Source: Nymphaea colorata
Taxonomy: Eukaryota > Streptophyta > Magnoliopsida > Nymphaeales > Nymphaeaceae
Assembly (NCBI RefSeq): GCF_008831285.2
Contig: NC_045150.1
Location: 15,189,362-15,253,361, forward strand
Direction: 5' to 3'
Length of the DNA stretch: 64,000 nucleotides
Shown here: piece by piece, positions 37,441 to 49,791 of the stretch
Numbering within the stretch: position 1 is the stretch's first letter
Layout of the letters: every line of letters begins with the position of its first letter
Position numbers and translations under genes: made by a program
Notes under the pieces: model-generated
The model's input: the letters and a program-made list of their open reading frames with translations, nothing else
Databases searched by the model: none
What the model was told of the DNA's origin: nothing

Positions 37441-38355
37441 CTAGAACAACTGATCATGGGAGACAAGGGAGAAGAATCCTCCTCAAGCACAACCCCAAAG
37501 ATGGAAGCAATTGATCCAGAGTATAAAGAATACAAGAAATTTCAGAAATACATGATCATGTTCAATGATGAGCAAGTTCATGCACAGAAAGCTAAAAAGA
37601 AGGAAAGAAGACAAGGAAATCTTCCTCAAGTGGTTCTGATTCTTATAAAGACGTTACTACAAAATCCAGTAGTGAGGAGAAACAAAAGGCTCCCAAAAAA
37701 AGAAGAAAGGGAAAATCCAAGAAGTCGAAAAGAAGTTGAATACAATTCAACTTGAAGGCAAGAATAAAAGAAATTTTACTTGCAAAGACTTCTCCAAAAC
37801 TTCGAGAATGACAAGCACATGAATAACTTACCTAAGAAATTAATGTTGATAGCCACTAAGTAGAATGCTACAAATTCTACCACAATCATAGAGCTCTCTT
37901 TCGATGCTTTCCTATGAGCATAGAAGGAATTGAAGTACAGTCGTACAGAGAACACATTAACTATATAGAATTGAAAAATTTAACAAATTGATCAACCTCT
38001 TCATCATAAGATTCATTTAGAATGTCAAAACTGCCCCGACAATCACCACATTGTATTATCTAGAGCAGAGACCATGTGAAAATGTTAGAGATTTTATTCA
38101 AAGATAGAGGTATTATCGAAACAACATGAGAGACTCGATCTCTTAGTCCCATGCACTGGGACTGATCGCCAACAACTTGACAACAATTGAGGGTTGACTG
38201 CATCAAATCAGAGATTGAAAATGAAGCTTTTGATGTCATCTCGGTAAAATTCAAGGAACATGCCAAGAAAAGCAAGAATGCTCGGACCAATATCATAGCC
38301 AATGCCACCTCCTTCAAAAAGGAAAAGACATATACTATTACAAGAATAAAAAAGT
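37441..38355 (+). pseudogene. gypsy gag-like remnant
   Basis: Coding potential is spread over different frames. An acidic/Ser-rich start (GDKGEESSSSTTPKME) is followed by a Lys-rich stretch (KKRRKGKSKKSKRS in a shifted frame). VRDFIQR, SHALGLIANNL and KEHAKKSKNARTNI near 38085-38300 then resemble the gag core of Tat-type elements. Frames change several times and stops are frequent. The assignment rests on order and on the clear pol blocks downstream. Confidence 0.45.
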
Positions 38356-38939
38356 AGCAAACAAAGCCAACAACAACCATGGCCCTAAGAATAAACATCA
38401 TTGATGGTGATATGATATAAAGTTTATTCTATTAGAGCGGAGTTCCGAAGAAATCATGCACGAGCTAGTTGAAAGGGGTAATATGTTTCTTCCTAAAGTT
38501 TTCAATCCTCCCCCGATGATGGGAAAAACAAAGAGAAATTTTACAAATTCTATCATACTCTTGACTTATGCTTAAAAAGATAATGTAAGACGCATTTGGC
38601 AAACAAATTGTCAAAACAGTCATTAAATAGCTAGATATTCTTAAAAATCCTTTTCCTAAACATGGAAATGAAACAGCCATGATGGTCAGATTTTCTGAAG
38701 GCTGCCATATAAAAATGAAAAAAAGGAGAAAGCATCCCTTGACTTCTTTGGGTTGTTATCTACACAAAACAAAAGGTCCACAAATGAGCATAGATCTAGA
38801 ACCTTTGGAAGTCATTTTTGGAGAACTAGATTATCCAACTCAAATCAAGAAGGAAAAATTTGTTGGGGAGACAAATGTGCTTTCTGACTACACAACAATA
38901 GTCTGATCATGTTTTGTGACAAAGACTTGCCAAATGGAG

Positions 38940-39303
38940 GCACATTGTATAGTGATGCCTTGCACATAGTGGTTGAGACAATGGATATCAGAGTTTCCTA
39001 TGTCTTAATCGATGGAAGAGCCAACCTGCACGTTTGTTCACAATAGACAGCCCGCACCTTGGGTATAAGGCAGCCTGACTACACTTTATCGTCAATCTTC
39101 ATTCATAGATATGATGGATCCAGACAGCCTTGCCAAGTCTGCACATGTCTTGATTTAAATATCTTTAGAACACAACATCATGTTCTATTTTGTGTGGTGG
39201 ATATAGAACTCTTATTCAATTTGTTGTTCGATAAGATTTGGATTCGTACCACCAATGAGTTCCTCCCACACTACATCAATGTGCCAAATGGCCTCACAAC
39301 TTG
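38940..39303 (+). pseudogene. gypsy aspartic protease remnant
   Basis: SYVLIDGRANLHVC stands where this protease family has its catalytic DNGSA-like loop, so the active site is degraded. TLGIRQPDYTLSSIFIHRYD and FNLLFDKIWIRT follow, as expected for the flap and C-terminal part. A TAG interrupts after VCSQ. The enzyme would mature the polyprotein of the element; this copy is dead. Confidence 0.7.
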
Positions 39304-39339
39304 AGTATCATCATAATTTATGCCATTGAAGTTATAATG

Positions 39340-39815
39340 TAAGCCAGTAAAGCAAAAGCTAGAAAAACTAAACCCTTGTCTTGAGACACAAGTTAAGGAA
39401 GGCCTAGAAGACCTATTAAAGGCATGGTTCTTCTGAACAATTGACTATCCTAAATGGTTGGCAAACATCATGCTAATTTCAAAACAAAATGGTAAAATTC
39501 AACTCCGCATTGATTTTAGAGATTTGAATGAAGCCACACCGAAAGATGATTATCCACTTCCAAACATCGATTTGTTAATAAATAGCACTGCATGTTATGT
39601 TATGTTTTCATTTATGGATGGATATTCTGGCTATGACCAAAAGAAGCTGACTGCTCAAAACTAGTCTAAAAGATCATTACAACCCCATTGGGCATCTTTT
39701 GCTATACTATAACGTCTTTTAGCTTAACATATCAAAGGACTATGGCAGCCATTTTTCATGATCAAATACATCAATTTATAGATGTCTGTATAGATGATTT
39801 ACTAACCAAGTTATT
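39340..39815 (+). pseudogene. gypsy reverse transcriptase remnant
   Basis: The N-terminal RT region reads DYPKWLANIMLISKQNGKIQ, then RIDFRDLNEATPKDDYPL, then CYVMFSFMDGYSGYDQ. After a frame change MAAIFHDQIHQFIDVCIDDL carries an IDDL-type catalytic box near 39790-39805. Stops lie at about 39438 and 39664. The copy ends soon after the catalytic box. Confidence 0.8.
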
Positions 39816-40074
39816 TCAAGCTTCAAAATGAGAAGTGCCATCATAGAATCATACAAGAAAATGATATCAAGTTTTGATTTTTTGACTCACCTAAAATATA
39901 TCGTTGGGCAAGAAGGCAAACCAGGCCTCTCATTCCAAGAGAATATTTTCCTCAATAGAAGATTATAAAAGAGCAAGCAAGACTAAAATCAAAAGAAAAA
40001 AATCTTTCCTTCTATACAGCAGAAACCATCTGTAGATTATTTTCCTTTTCACTCAGATTTTCATCAATAGTGGA

Positions 40075-40174
40075 GGACACAATATATAAGTTGCCCTAAA
40101 CAATCAACCCCATTTAACCATTTTAATAGAGGGCACAATATAGAAGTTGCCCTAAACAATCAACCCCATTCAAC
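40075..40174 (+). repeat. 44-bp segment duplicated in tandem
   Basis: GTTGCCCTAAACAATCAACC with flanks occurs at 40075-40118 and again at 40131-40174, nearly identical. Confidence 0.85.
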
Positions 40175-40503
40175 TGGTCTAATCTATCATCAGCAAGAGG
40201 TTCCACTATGGAATACACCTTTTCTTTCTTCACTTCTTCCTATGATAAGACACTAAGGACCTTGCTGTCTTTACTCTACCATGTCTACTAGTCTTACCTT
40301 TCCAACTACGCTCCTCATCAAAAGTGTCCATAAAAGTATCTTCACTCCCCATGATCATGCACAGTAGGAACTAACTTGGACAAAGTTTCCCAAAACTTGG
40401 AGGAGTTGCCATTGACTCTCTCAGATTATCAAAGATATCATGAAAAGAAATTTGCAAAGGTTTATCAAGAATTTTAATCAAAACACCAGGCAACAAAGAG
40501 AAG

Positions 40504-41325
40504 CGCACCTGAGGCAGTTTGTGTTGGTATTTTTTGATGACATACTCGTCTATAGCCACACCTTGGAAGAGCATGGGGGACACTTATGAGTAGTGCTAAG
40601 CATTTTGATGGGGCAACGCCTGTACACCAAGATGAGCAAATGCAGTTTTGGGAAAGAATAGGTTTCCTACCTTGGTCACATTGTGACACAAGAGTGGGTG
40701 AGTGCAAACCCCGAGAAGATACCAGCGATGTAGGGCTAGCCATTGCCCAAATATGCTAAGGGGATGAGAGGGTTTATTGGCTTGACAGGTTACTATAGAA
40801 GGTTTATCAGAAACTACGGTATTATTGCAGTCCCCTTGACCCGTATGCTATGTAAGGGCGACTGAACTTGGATGCCCAAGGCTCGAGTGGTGTTTGAGGA
40901 ACTCAAATGAGCCATGCTTTCAGCAGTAGTGTTAGCTCTCTCCGATTTTGAAAAGACCTTCATGGTAGAGACAAATGCATGTGAGGTTTGAGTGGGTGTC
41001 GTCTTAGCTCAAGAAGGGCACCCGATCAACTTTAATAGTAAGACATTGACTGACAAGGCGAAACCCTTCTCAACATATGAGAAGGAAATGTTAGCGATTG
41101 TGAATGCAGTAGAGAAGTGGAGACCATATCTCATTAGGTGACGATTTGTAGTTCAGACCGATCATTCGAGTCTAAAGTATCTTATGGGGCAGGGGCAGCG
41201 AGTTTTCCCATCGACACAACAACGCTGGATTGCGAGATTGATGTGTTATGATTTTACTATTGAGTACAAGAAAGGGCTTAAGAACAATTCAACCGATGCC
41301 CTTGCTCGTTTGCTAGAATACATAA
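40504..41325 (+). pseudogene. chromovirus RT C-terminus and RNase H
   Basis: HLRQFVLVFFDDILVYSHTL contains the catalytic FFDD box at about 40530-40540. [30 protein letters not shown] and the RNase H blocks VVLALSDFEKTFMVETNACE, TYEKEMLAIVNAVEKW, VQTDHSSLKYL and LKNNSTDALAR follow. The usual Asp-Ala-Ser at the first RNase H catalytic position reads Asn-Ala-Cys, so activity would be lost even without the stops. Frames change several times before 41184, after which the frame stays open. Confidence 0.85.
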
Positions 41326-41439
41326 TGACCCTATCCGTCCCTACTACAGACCTATGGGATCGGATTGTGGCAGTGCAAGATGCCGAGGACAAATGGCATC
41401 TCCTTCGGGCTTCAGTCGCTCAACACCCAAGATTTGTGT

Positions 41440-41974
41440 CTAACTTCTCATTACGTGGCAGATCGAGTATCATCATGCATTACTAGCCTCAGGTCATAAA
41501 GGCATTAAGAAGATTCTCGCCCACATTCGTGCACATTTTTTGTGGAAGGGAATGAAGCGAGAGGTTGGGCAGTTCATCAAAGAGTGTGTTGTATGTCAAA
41601 GAGAGAAATACAAAAGTACTAAACCACCAGGCCTACTAGTACCCTTACCGATTCCCTCTAGACGATGGGAAGATTTCAATAGTGATTTCATTGAGGCAAT
41701 TCCATGCTCGGAAGGCAAGGAGGTGGTCATGGTAGTCGACGTTAGGTTCACCAAGTATAGACACTTTGCCGCACCACCCATCCACTACACGGCAACAATG
41801 GTAGCCGAGGTCGTCCAAGAGATAGTTGGAAAGCTCCATGGGATGCCTCATATGATCGTTAGTGACAGAGGATCAGTTTTCATGAGTCAGTTCTGGCAAG
41901 ATTATCATTGTATGGCAGACACGAGACTTTTATTTAGTTCAGCGCACTCCCCTCATACGGAAGGGCTGTTTTGA
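41440..41974 (+). pseudogene. chromovirus integrase remnant
   Basis: The zinc-binding part is complete in outline: HHALLASGHKGIKKI gives the His pair and CVVCQREK the Cys pair, with a frame change between them near 41490. The core has the first Asp in SDFIEAIP (41684-41686) and the second in IVSDRGSVF (41864-41866). At the third catalytic site the frame reads PHTEGLF and stops at about 41974, so the core is cut off. Further integrase-like sequence continues in other frames to about 42430. Confidence 0.85.
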
Positions 41975-42479
41975 AGTAGTAAGTTGCACAGTGGAGATGT
42001 ACTTGAGGAGTTTCGCTGGACACAAGCTCTCTACTTGGGCAGCATATCTCTCTTGGCGCAAGTGGTCTTACAACATGAGCACGCATTCAGTCACAGGGAA
42101 TGACACTATTTGAGGCCATGTATGTAGATCTCCCCCCACTTCACGCACATATGAGATAGGCACTGCCAAGGATCCGAAGGTGGACCGGACAATGTGCGAT
42201 CGGGATGATATTTTATGCACTTTAAGGGTCAATCTTGAACGCGCACAACACCGCATGTGGCAACTCCATGATAAGTGCCACAAGGAGTGGAAATTCGAGA
42301 TAGATGCATGGGTTTGGTTGAGGAGATTGCCCAGGCAGCAACAGACTTTATTTAGACAACCTTACTCCAAGTTACTGCCATGTTTTTATGGACCCTACCG
42401 AATCATAGCATACCACGGCAAGGCAGCATAGCTATATGCAGGTCAGCCATCGAGTGAGGTGGTAGATCATGTTGAGGAG

Positions 42480-42725
42480 CCCCCTATTCCGAGAAAGATT
42501 ATATGACACAAACGCATGAAGCGAGGAGATCATTACGTCCATGAGTGCCTAGTGGAGTGGGAAGAGGGCGTAAGAGGTCCTACTTGGCAGTTGGGGAATA
42601 ACCTGGCTGAGAGGTATCTCCAACTAAGGACTTTGGGGCAAGTCCTATCCAAGGGAGTGGATTTGATGCGACCTCACCTGGGATTGTCGAGAGCGCCGAG
42701 GATGAGGCGTAGCACAGCTGAGTAG
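42480..42725 (+). pseudogene. chromodomain of the chromovirus pol
   Basis: IPRKI, KRMKRGDHYVHECLVEWEEG and TWQLGNNLAERY match the beta strands and the Trp-containing end of a retroelement chromodomain. In chromoviruses this domain at the C-terminus of integrase guides insertion to heterochromatin by binding histone marks. A stop lies just upstream (about 42504) and the frame ends at 42725. Residues for the aromatic cage are only partly kept. Confidence 0.65.
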
Positions 42726-43547
42726 AGCATGTGATGTTGTCGGCCAACGCAGAGCGAGGGAGGTTAGCCTGCCTCCTAGCCCAACCAATCGGACCCAGAG
42801 TCAGCAGCCGAAGGTTTGGCCAAGAAACTTAGCCAACACTACAACAGTTACAGCTGGAGGGGGCCGGTCTCTGCCCGACCACCCTTTGGCCTTTGCCAAA
42901 CCTTGAAGACTTCACGCACATGCACACGCACTTGGGGCGTGCAACACTGCACTCACCACCGAAGACTCAGCTATCCTGGCCGTGTGCCCTGGTAAATCAT
43001 CCATGGTACCTGTTACTCAGCCATGGTAGGTTTACGCGAGGTCCTGAGCCATTGACTTTGGCTGGGAATGGCCGGAGCACCAAGCAGCCATAGCCGAGAG
43101 GTGTCCGACCACAGTCAGCGCTATTCCGAGCGCAAGGCTTACACAATAAGCCCCTATAGCCTAGAGATGCCCAAGCGCTCTTGAGGGTGCGGTCCGCATC
43201 ATGCCGACGGCATGGTGGTCCTTGGCAGACGTAGCCGAGAGGTTGTGGGAGAGACCACACCATTCCGAGTGCATGTCAGCCAGTGGCCATGGTCCTTGTT
43301 GATGGACAATCGGCAAGGCTCCAGCAGAGGTGGTCAGGCATGGCTGCAGACGTCCAACAATGCCGCAGGAGCACCACACACTATGACTGACCTTAGCACC
43401 ACTTGCAGTAGTACCAGTTTGAGGACAATAGGGTTGACTATGGATGGCACTCAAGGAGAGCGCAGTCGACCACCATCCGCGTCAAGAGATTTCAGACGCA
43501 CAACATGAGGTTGACCCAAACATAACAAAGGAGCAACCACTTGTCGC

Positions 43548-43560
43548 CCAGGAGGGGCGA
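43548..43560 (+). other. candidate polypurine tract of the chromovirus
   Basis: CCAGGAGGGGCGA lies about 820 bp after the last coding block. The sequence after it does not start with a clean TG, so the LTR border is unsure. Confidence 0.4.
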
Positions 43561-44050
43561 TACCGTCTGAGTCGCGAGTTTTAACTTACTAAACCGAGTC
43601 AGTCGAGGACACGACCCATTCTGGGAGCGTGATTCGGCCGACCCGGTTCGTATCAGTCTGAACCGGTTTGCCTCAATCGTGTTGGTACAAAAACTGCGCG
43701 CTAGTTCCTTTTCAGCATCTTTTTGATTTCGTGTCTTTGTTTTCCACTGGAGGCAGTTGTCCCATGCTCACCGGGATATATCCGAGCTGCCAGAGATCAC
43801 CTTCTTGTGGTTTCAATCAATAAATATCCGACGAGGTATTGTTGAGCCGTGTTTTTCCGACGTGGTTCTTCGGCCTGGCAACAATCGTGTTTCTCTCTGC
43901 TGCAAATCGATGAGACATGGTTCTTCTCCACGGTTTGAAGCTTGTACCTTGCGGCGCCAAACACCCTACGACCCTTGTTGCATCCCAAGTGTGGTTCTCA
44001 TCTGGATTCTAGTCTCCCAGAGGCATGACGGACACGACAAGCAATCCATC
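43561..44050 (+). repeat. candidate 3' LTR of the chromovirus
   Basis: GC-richer non-coding DNA with a poly-A signal AATAAA at 43819-43824. No second copy exists in the window for comparison, so ends are provisional. Confidence 0.35.
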
Positions 44051-44296
44051 CCATCAACAAATCCATCTTCCATCCACTCGATGGCACCCAACTCCCAAAT
44101 CCACTATTGGCTCTACCTGTTTTCCACCTACACCGACAGGAATAGTCTCTGTTCCTGGCAAAATCCCGATCAAATGAGCACATGAAATGGAGAACGGATT
44201 GCACAAACCGAATCCCAACATCCACACGATTCCAACGTGCCCAAACTCGAAGGGGTACCTGGGCAAGTAGCCTCTCCAATAAAAATCCCTTTATTT

Positions 44297-45415
44297 TTAA
44301 TCATCTTTCTCTAAGGTCTTTTTATGAGTCAGCTCATTAGAGGTGTCCAATAGGATTATGCTCTTTTCTATGAAATCAAGTTTAATAGTAGGATCTATAT
44401 ACACTTCGCTTTTACCAGAGCTTTCCTCTTCAGGCTCCACCATGGTATCTTCACCTTCCAAAAATTCATCATCTAATTGAAGGACACCAAACTTATTGGC
44501 CAGGCCTTTTCTTTCGAGGACACCCAAATGATTTTTGAGTCTTGATTGTTTGTTGCTTCAAAGAGATCCCTCTTCCTATAGCAGGTCCTCCGCTCTTGCA
44601 TCTATATCAGCGAATCACCTTGACATCAGTTTATCCCTTAAAAGGTAACTAATCTAATCTTTAACCTTCATCCTTGATATGCTCCATTCGACAATGTTCT
44701 GTCATGTGGTTAGCTGCTTGACACTTTGAGTAGAATTTTATTGAACCTTCATACATAATTTCTTGAAGGAAGATCTCCCCTTCATCTAACTCAATATCTA
44801 CAAAGGCCTTTGAGGTGAAATGAAGGGGAACATCAACTTTCAATCTAGCAAAACCCATCCAAAAAAGGGTCTTGCCGAAAAGACTTTTTATTCCAAAGAT
44901 ATGCCGGTAACCCAGGAAGACAAATCCCGATCGGCACCTGAAGGGGGGATCATCCCTGGCTTCCAGCGATTCATAGCCAGGGTTCTATCGCCTAGACGCC
45001 AAGCATCTTTTCTCATACGTCCTCAACTCTTCCTTAGAATCCACCCGGACCAGAAATACTCCTCAGCCCAAGAAGGAAAATAGTGGGTTACACACTTCCT
45101 TCCTTCAAATGATGCTTTAGCTCACTCACAATGAACGCAAAGTCCATATTATTCATTAAAGGATCCCCGGTGAAACACCCAATCGCCAACCCACCAAAGG
45201 GGCATTTTCATCTCCTTCAAGGTTTCTGCCGAAACCCTAATATGCGGTCTTCCATTGATCATAGTTAATGTGAGGGGACCTCCCTCCAAATCAATCTCTG
45301 ACGACGCCTTCTTAAGCAAATCTGCCCATGAACTACTTGTGTGAGGTTTTTCCAGCAGCGTCCTCCCATCACCCCAAGAAGGGTTTCCTCTGACACCAAG
45401 ACGCTCAGACTCCAT
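44297..45415 (-). pseudogene. LINE ORF1 (DUF4283 and CCHC zinc knuckle), decayed
   Basis: The frame starts at 45415 with MESERLGVRGNPSWGDGRT. SSWADLLKK and the first DUF4283-type block ISAETLKEM-like (RPHIRVSAETLKEM) follow. A middle part in other frames leads to WMGFARLKVDVPL, DIELDEGEIFLQEIMYEG and the knuckle SKCQAANHMTEHC (about 44685-44730). A linker then follows (FGVLQLDDEFLEGE). This is the RNA-binding ORF1 of plant L1 LINEs. Frames are broken at least twice. It has the same strand as the ORF2 remnant at 33580-36425 and sits upstream of it in transcription order, with two gypsy elements between. Confidence 0.7.
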
Positions 45416-46649
45416 ATCTATCCATCCTCCTTACTTGTCTCTAGGACTGAACATATTCTTGATTATAAGCAATTCACTAAAATGTTGGATGCAGCCAACA
45501 CCTTGCTCCTAACTGAAAATCACAAAATATAGCAGCCTATGTACTACTTAATTAACAAGATATTGTAAAATGTACCAAATATATGCTAAGACACAATAAA
45601 ACTTAATTAATTGATTCTGAAAATAAAATATCATGAAATCTCCAAACTTTTACAACGCACAATCACTTAGGAATTAGCAAAATATAAAATCAAACTACCT
45701 AATCCACGCTTATCCACACTCAATCTATTGTGATCTCCAACAGCTAATTTGTACTCTACCACCTAAAATCATGAGAATCATGGTCATAAATATCATTAAG
45801 GAGTTTTAAACGATGAAGTTTTCCTTGGGTATTTTATAACAAAGCTAAACATCTAGGGAAAATCTAACTAAAAAATTGGCAATTTTTATAGAAAAAATCA
45901 TAAAATTTATGAAAAAGTAAAATAAAATTAGCATTTCAAAATTATCCAGATTTTTTAAAGATTATCCTGAAACTTTTTTCAGATTCTTTTAGTAAATGGC
46001 ACATTGATAGAATTCAGGTCTGTTTATTTGAGATTTAGAATCTTAGATCTCTATCAGTAAGTGCTGATTGTTGCCCGCATAAAAGAAGAGATCCGTGGAG
46101 AATATAGCCAGATTGGGCTCATGCAAATAGCCCTTGGTTCTGGGAGTGCTGGAACTAACCTCAAAAGTAAATGAATGGCAAATCTAAGGACCCTGACTCC
46201 AACTTTAAATTTGTAGTTGGTATATGTAGATTAGTTCATTTTTTTTAATCCAAGAAAACACTAAGAAGATAATCGTCATGTGGGCCTAATGTAAGATGCT
46301 ATAAGCAAACTTAATAGTCAAATTATTTGAATTTCCTTTTGTTTTAAGGAATAAGGAACTTTCAATAGACACTAAGAAGAAGTGTCCGGAAGAATACCAA
46401 AGATTTCATATTTTCCACGCAACATTGAATCCGTAAAATTAGAGCTATATTAACTGTCCATGCTCTAACTTACTCAGTAACCATCAAATTTTTTACCTTA
46501 AATTCTTTCCTTAACAGTCTTAGTTTATCATAATTTTCCTTAATTTTGACAATGCCAAATTCACGGCCAACATGAACTACTAGAACATAGTTCTTGTCCT
46601 TACATGCAGGTGAAGTCAAGTAGAAGCTCTATCTTCCAAGTTTTTAAAT

Positions 46650-46935
46650 TATACTAATATAGTCCGTACGGGTTTGATCTGCGTGGTTGATATGACATGA
46701 ATCAATCTTTAGATGACGTTTTTACAATGTAAACATACGTGCTTAGATCAACAAACTTTGGCATTTTCCGAGCTAATTTCTAAATGTTATAAATGCTACA
46801 TATACGTCGACTATTCAACATTAAATCAACAATGAATACGTAACACGAAAGTTCAAGATCGATACGTTCAATGTAGATACTTAATTAAAAAAAGATATAT
46901 TATATTTAAAGAGTATTATGGATATAGCCAGTAGA
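46650..46935 (+). repeat. dispersed repeat, copy 1
   Basis: Shares ordered blocks with 63325-63585 in the same orientation: GTGGTTGATAT, GGCATTTTCCGAGCTAA, TAAATGTTATAAAT and TATATTTAAAGAGTATTATG. Moderately diverged. Confidence 0.6.
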
Positions 46936-46943
46936 AGCGAATG

Positions 46944-46944
<1 letters not shown>

Positions 46945-47005
<61 letters not shown>
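46945..47005. repeat. (TA)n microsatellite
   Basis: About 30 TA units. Confidence 0.95.
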
Positions 47006-47008
<3 letters not shown>

Positions 47009-47730
47009 TAAATACCAGACCACTTCCGTAAGGGACCATAACTAGACCCATTAACATTAACTATTAAAGTATTCTTTTGCAATCTAACATTATAGGTATG
47101 ATCTTAAGAGGGATTTGAAGAAAAACATATATTTTCTATTTAACAAATTAGTCTTCTCTCAAAGTTTGGATTTAATTTACGTATGGCTAGATTGGCTCAT
47201 TTAAATAAATGAGCTTGCGTTTTGACTCGACATCTAGTAACTGGTTATCATCTGCGCGCTACAAACACTTCATCTTTTTTTTTTCCAATTGGTTGTCGTT
47301 AAAAAGGAAAACACACACATGAATCTGCTTGTAAGATTATTATTATTATTTATTTATTTTTTTTTTTTTTAAGGAGGCAGATTTAAATGCTCGGTTCTCA
47401 AACTGCGCCACAAGTAGGGCTTATCGACTGAACATCAACTGCGCTCCAACTTTTTTCCACAAAGGCCATCAAAGGAATCGAAGTAGCAAATAAAACGAGC
47501 CCTCAAAAGGATCGTAACTTAAAAGCCAAAAGGAGGAATAATTTGAAGTGAAGTAAGAAAAACACAAGGGTGAACGGCAATCACCGATCAGTTTGTTCTT
47601 TTTAAAAGAAATACATCAAAATGCATTCTGAAAATTGACAAAACTTCTTGCAAGATACTGAGTTCTTGCATTTTATATAGGATAAAGTCACTGTTTCTTA
47701 CTATAACATATGACATTTTCACAAAGGGAC

Positions 47731-47908
47731 CAGGGGCTGAGGGAGGGGGAGGACCACTTAGGTCATGGCCCCAACCCAACTAATTAAAAAAATAAAAAAA
47801 AATTAGTTGGACCATGCATTTTTTAGATTCGGGTCCAGTTTGGCCCCACCCCAATCCGAAGTTGGACTGTTTGGCACACTCTTGAAGAAAATTCTGGTTC
47901 CACCCCTG
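47731..47908. mobile_element. possible hAT-type MITE
   Basis: Ends CAGGGGCTGA and, inverted, CAGGGGTGGA. Flanks AAAGGGAC and AAGGAGAC could be a degenerate 8-bp target duplication (6 of 8). Non-coding, about 178 bp. Confidence 0.4.
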
Positions 47909-48469
47909 AAGGAGACTATTGTGTAGTATAACAGATAAAAAAATCGCTAAAATTTATCTAATGTTGGGATAGAATTTACTACAGTTTGATACAATCTATT
48001 TATATTCACGTTTTTGCTGTTGATATATGCATATACAGATTGTTACACCTTACATACATACTAGTCATCAAATGTTAAAAACTCTCAGAGTGGACGGAAT
48101 GATGCTAATGTCGGATGTGGCTCATTTCTTTTTATTTGGTTGCATTGTTTCATAAAGAAACTAAACTAACAATAATTTAATCGTAAGTACTTTATAATTT
48201 AACAAATGAATATAGGAACAATTACAGACATATACATACAATATGTAGTACTCTAAAATTTTTATTTAAAAATTTTCATGAATATATAATAAACTAGACA
48301 TGCAATTTCATTTTTTTGTAATTCTTTTTTTTTTCAAATAACCGTGCGTTGTCCATCCATTTGGACAGTTTTTTCTTCGCTAGACCAAAAACAACAACGC
48401 AACGATCATTAGCAGAGCCAGAAATTTTAGCTTGAAGGAGCATTAATTATATAACTTTAATATTCTTAG

Positions 48470-48473
<4 letters not shown>

Positions 48474-48542
<69 letters not shown>
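48474..48542. repeat. (TA)n microsatellite
   Basis: About 34 TA units. Confidence 0.95.
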
Positions 48543-48544
<2 letters not shown>

Positions 48545-49788
48545 CAAATATATCAAATTATTAACGTAACGATGACCAACGCACCAGTCACCGCGCCGCC
48601 CCCTACTGGCAACGATATATATTTCAAACTATGGATAAGCACCAAGAAGCATCGTGGCAGCATCACAATTGTGCAGCATCACAATTGTTGCTCAATTATT
48701 GTCTAAATCTCGCTTGTCTTACGGGTAAAATAATGTGAGTTGGATTCTTTTCTCGACATGATCCATCTCCTTGCCGGCGTGGGCCAATAGATACTTCCCT
48801 TCATTTGCCAGACAAGTTCCGACTATGGAACAAGAAAATTATTTTCCCACGTTTCAGGGTTTTTCCTCATCCATCGAATGCTCCGTAGCCTTTGGCATTT
48901 TCAAGTTGGCGGTCAAAGGTTGGACGGCTGAGCAAAACAAGGTGAGATTTTCTATTACCACTTTGAATAAAGACTGAAGCTGACGTTCTGTCTCGACTGG
49001 GCATTCCCAGATAAGAAGTCATCCCCACATAAGAAGTCAGGTTGAGGATGGATGGTAACCCGTGTGTGCAGCCCGGGCTTGTCCTGACTGCCTGCAACCT
49101 GGTTCTGTGCTTGGCCTACCCCAGCTTCATTATAATAAAAGATATACAAAAGAATATAATGTAATATATAATTATAATTAATTATAATAAAACATATGTA
49201 TATTTAAAATAAAATAATATTATAAATAAGTTACCCGGTGAACAGAGTTCAGCTGGGTACCGAAAGTACTCGTTTGGTACCCAGCCTGGTGCCCACAAAA
49301 CTAAAAAAATGAGACTTTTAAAACCGCGGTTGTAGCCTTTCTTAAAGCACCCGACGTGACAACTAGATAGAGCAATGATAAACATAAATCTCTCTTCCGG
49401 GGCTCATCTTATATCCCCATTAGGCACTGAATCAAAGCAAACAGGAGATGTCTCCGGCTCACATTACACTATAACAACAATGTGCATAAAATTATTCATA
49501 TTCACCTTAAAAAATTTATTCATACGCACCTTTAATGCATGATAGAAAATTGATTGTGCGCTCTTTCATGTTTCTGAGAATTTATATGCATATATATTTC
49601 TAAGTTGGTCATCATATATCCACGGACAAGTTAAAGAAAAAACTTTACAAAAAACTCGCTCAACTTTCTAAGGAGTACGCATAAAAAAAAGGTGGTTGTT
49701 CAATGAAAGGAATCCTAAACTTAAGCCTAATTTTGTAATTTTGTTATACCATCAAAAGTTAATCGTGTATCGTTAAACTTTTCATCAT
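48543..49788. other. intergenic, no gene seen
   Basis: Short frames only. None has domain character. Confidence 0.5.
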
Positions 49789-49791
49789 TAA

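Larger units (their letters stand above)
37390..39965 (+). mobile_element. Ty3/gypsy retrotransposon of Tat-like type, degenerate
   Basis: A Lys-rich gag-like start is followed by a gag core, a retropepsin-like stretch and reverse transcriptase, in the gypsy order on the plus strand. Integrase and RNase H of this copy are missing, and no LTR was found at either side. The RT wording (IDFRDLNEATPKDDYPLPNI, SFMDGYSGYDQ) is that of the Tat/Athila-type plant gypsy branch rather than of chromoviruses. Boundaries are approximate. Both ends abut other elements. Confidence 0.7.
40504..44290 (+). mobile_element. Ty3/gypsy chromovirus, 5'-truncated within RT
   Basis: The second half of reverse transcriptase, RNase H, integrase and a chromodomain follow in the gypsy order on the plus strand. 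A polypurine-like tract and GC-richer non-coding DNA with a poly-A signal then look like a 3' LTR. The chromodomain places it among plant chromoviruses. Similarity starts abruptly at the catalytic FFDD block, so gag, protease and the RT fingers are missing. Stops and frameshifts are scattered throughout. The right edge lies between about 44040 and 44290. Confidence 0.8.
45541..47722. other. AT-rich intergenic DNA
   Basis: No gene seen. Contains one copy of a dispersed repeat (46650-46935) and a (TA)n run. Confidence 0.5.

Noticed and set aside
43757-44279. 142-codon plus frame and minus frames between chromovirus and LINE ORF1
   Set aside because: Fall in LTR-like non-coding DNA. No domain recognised in any frame.
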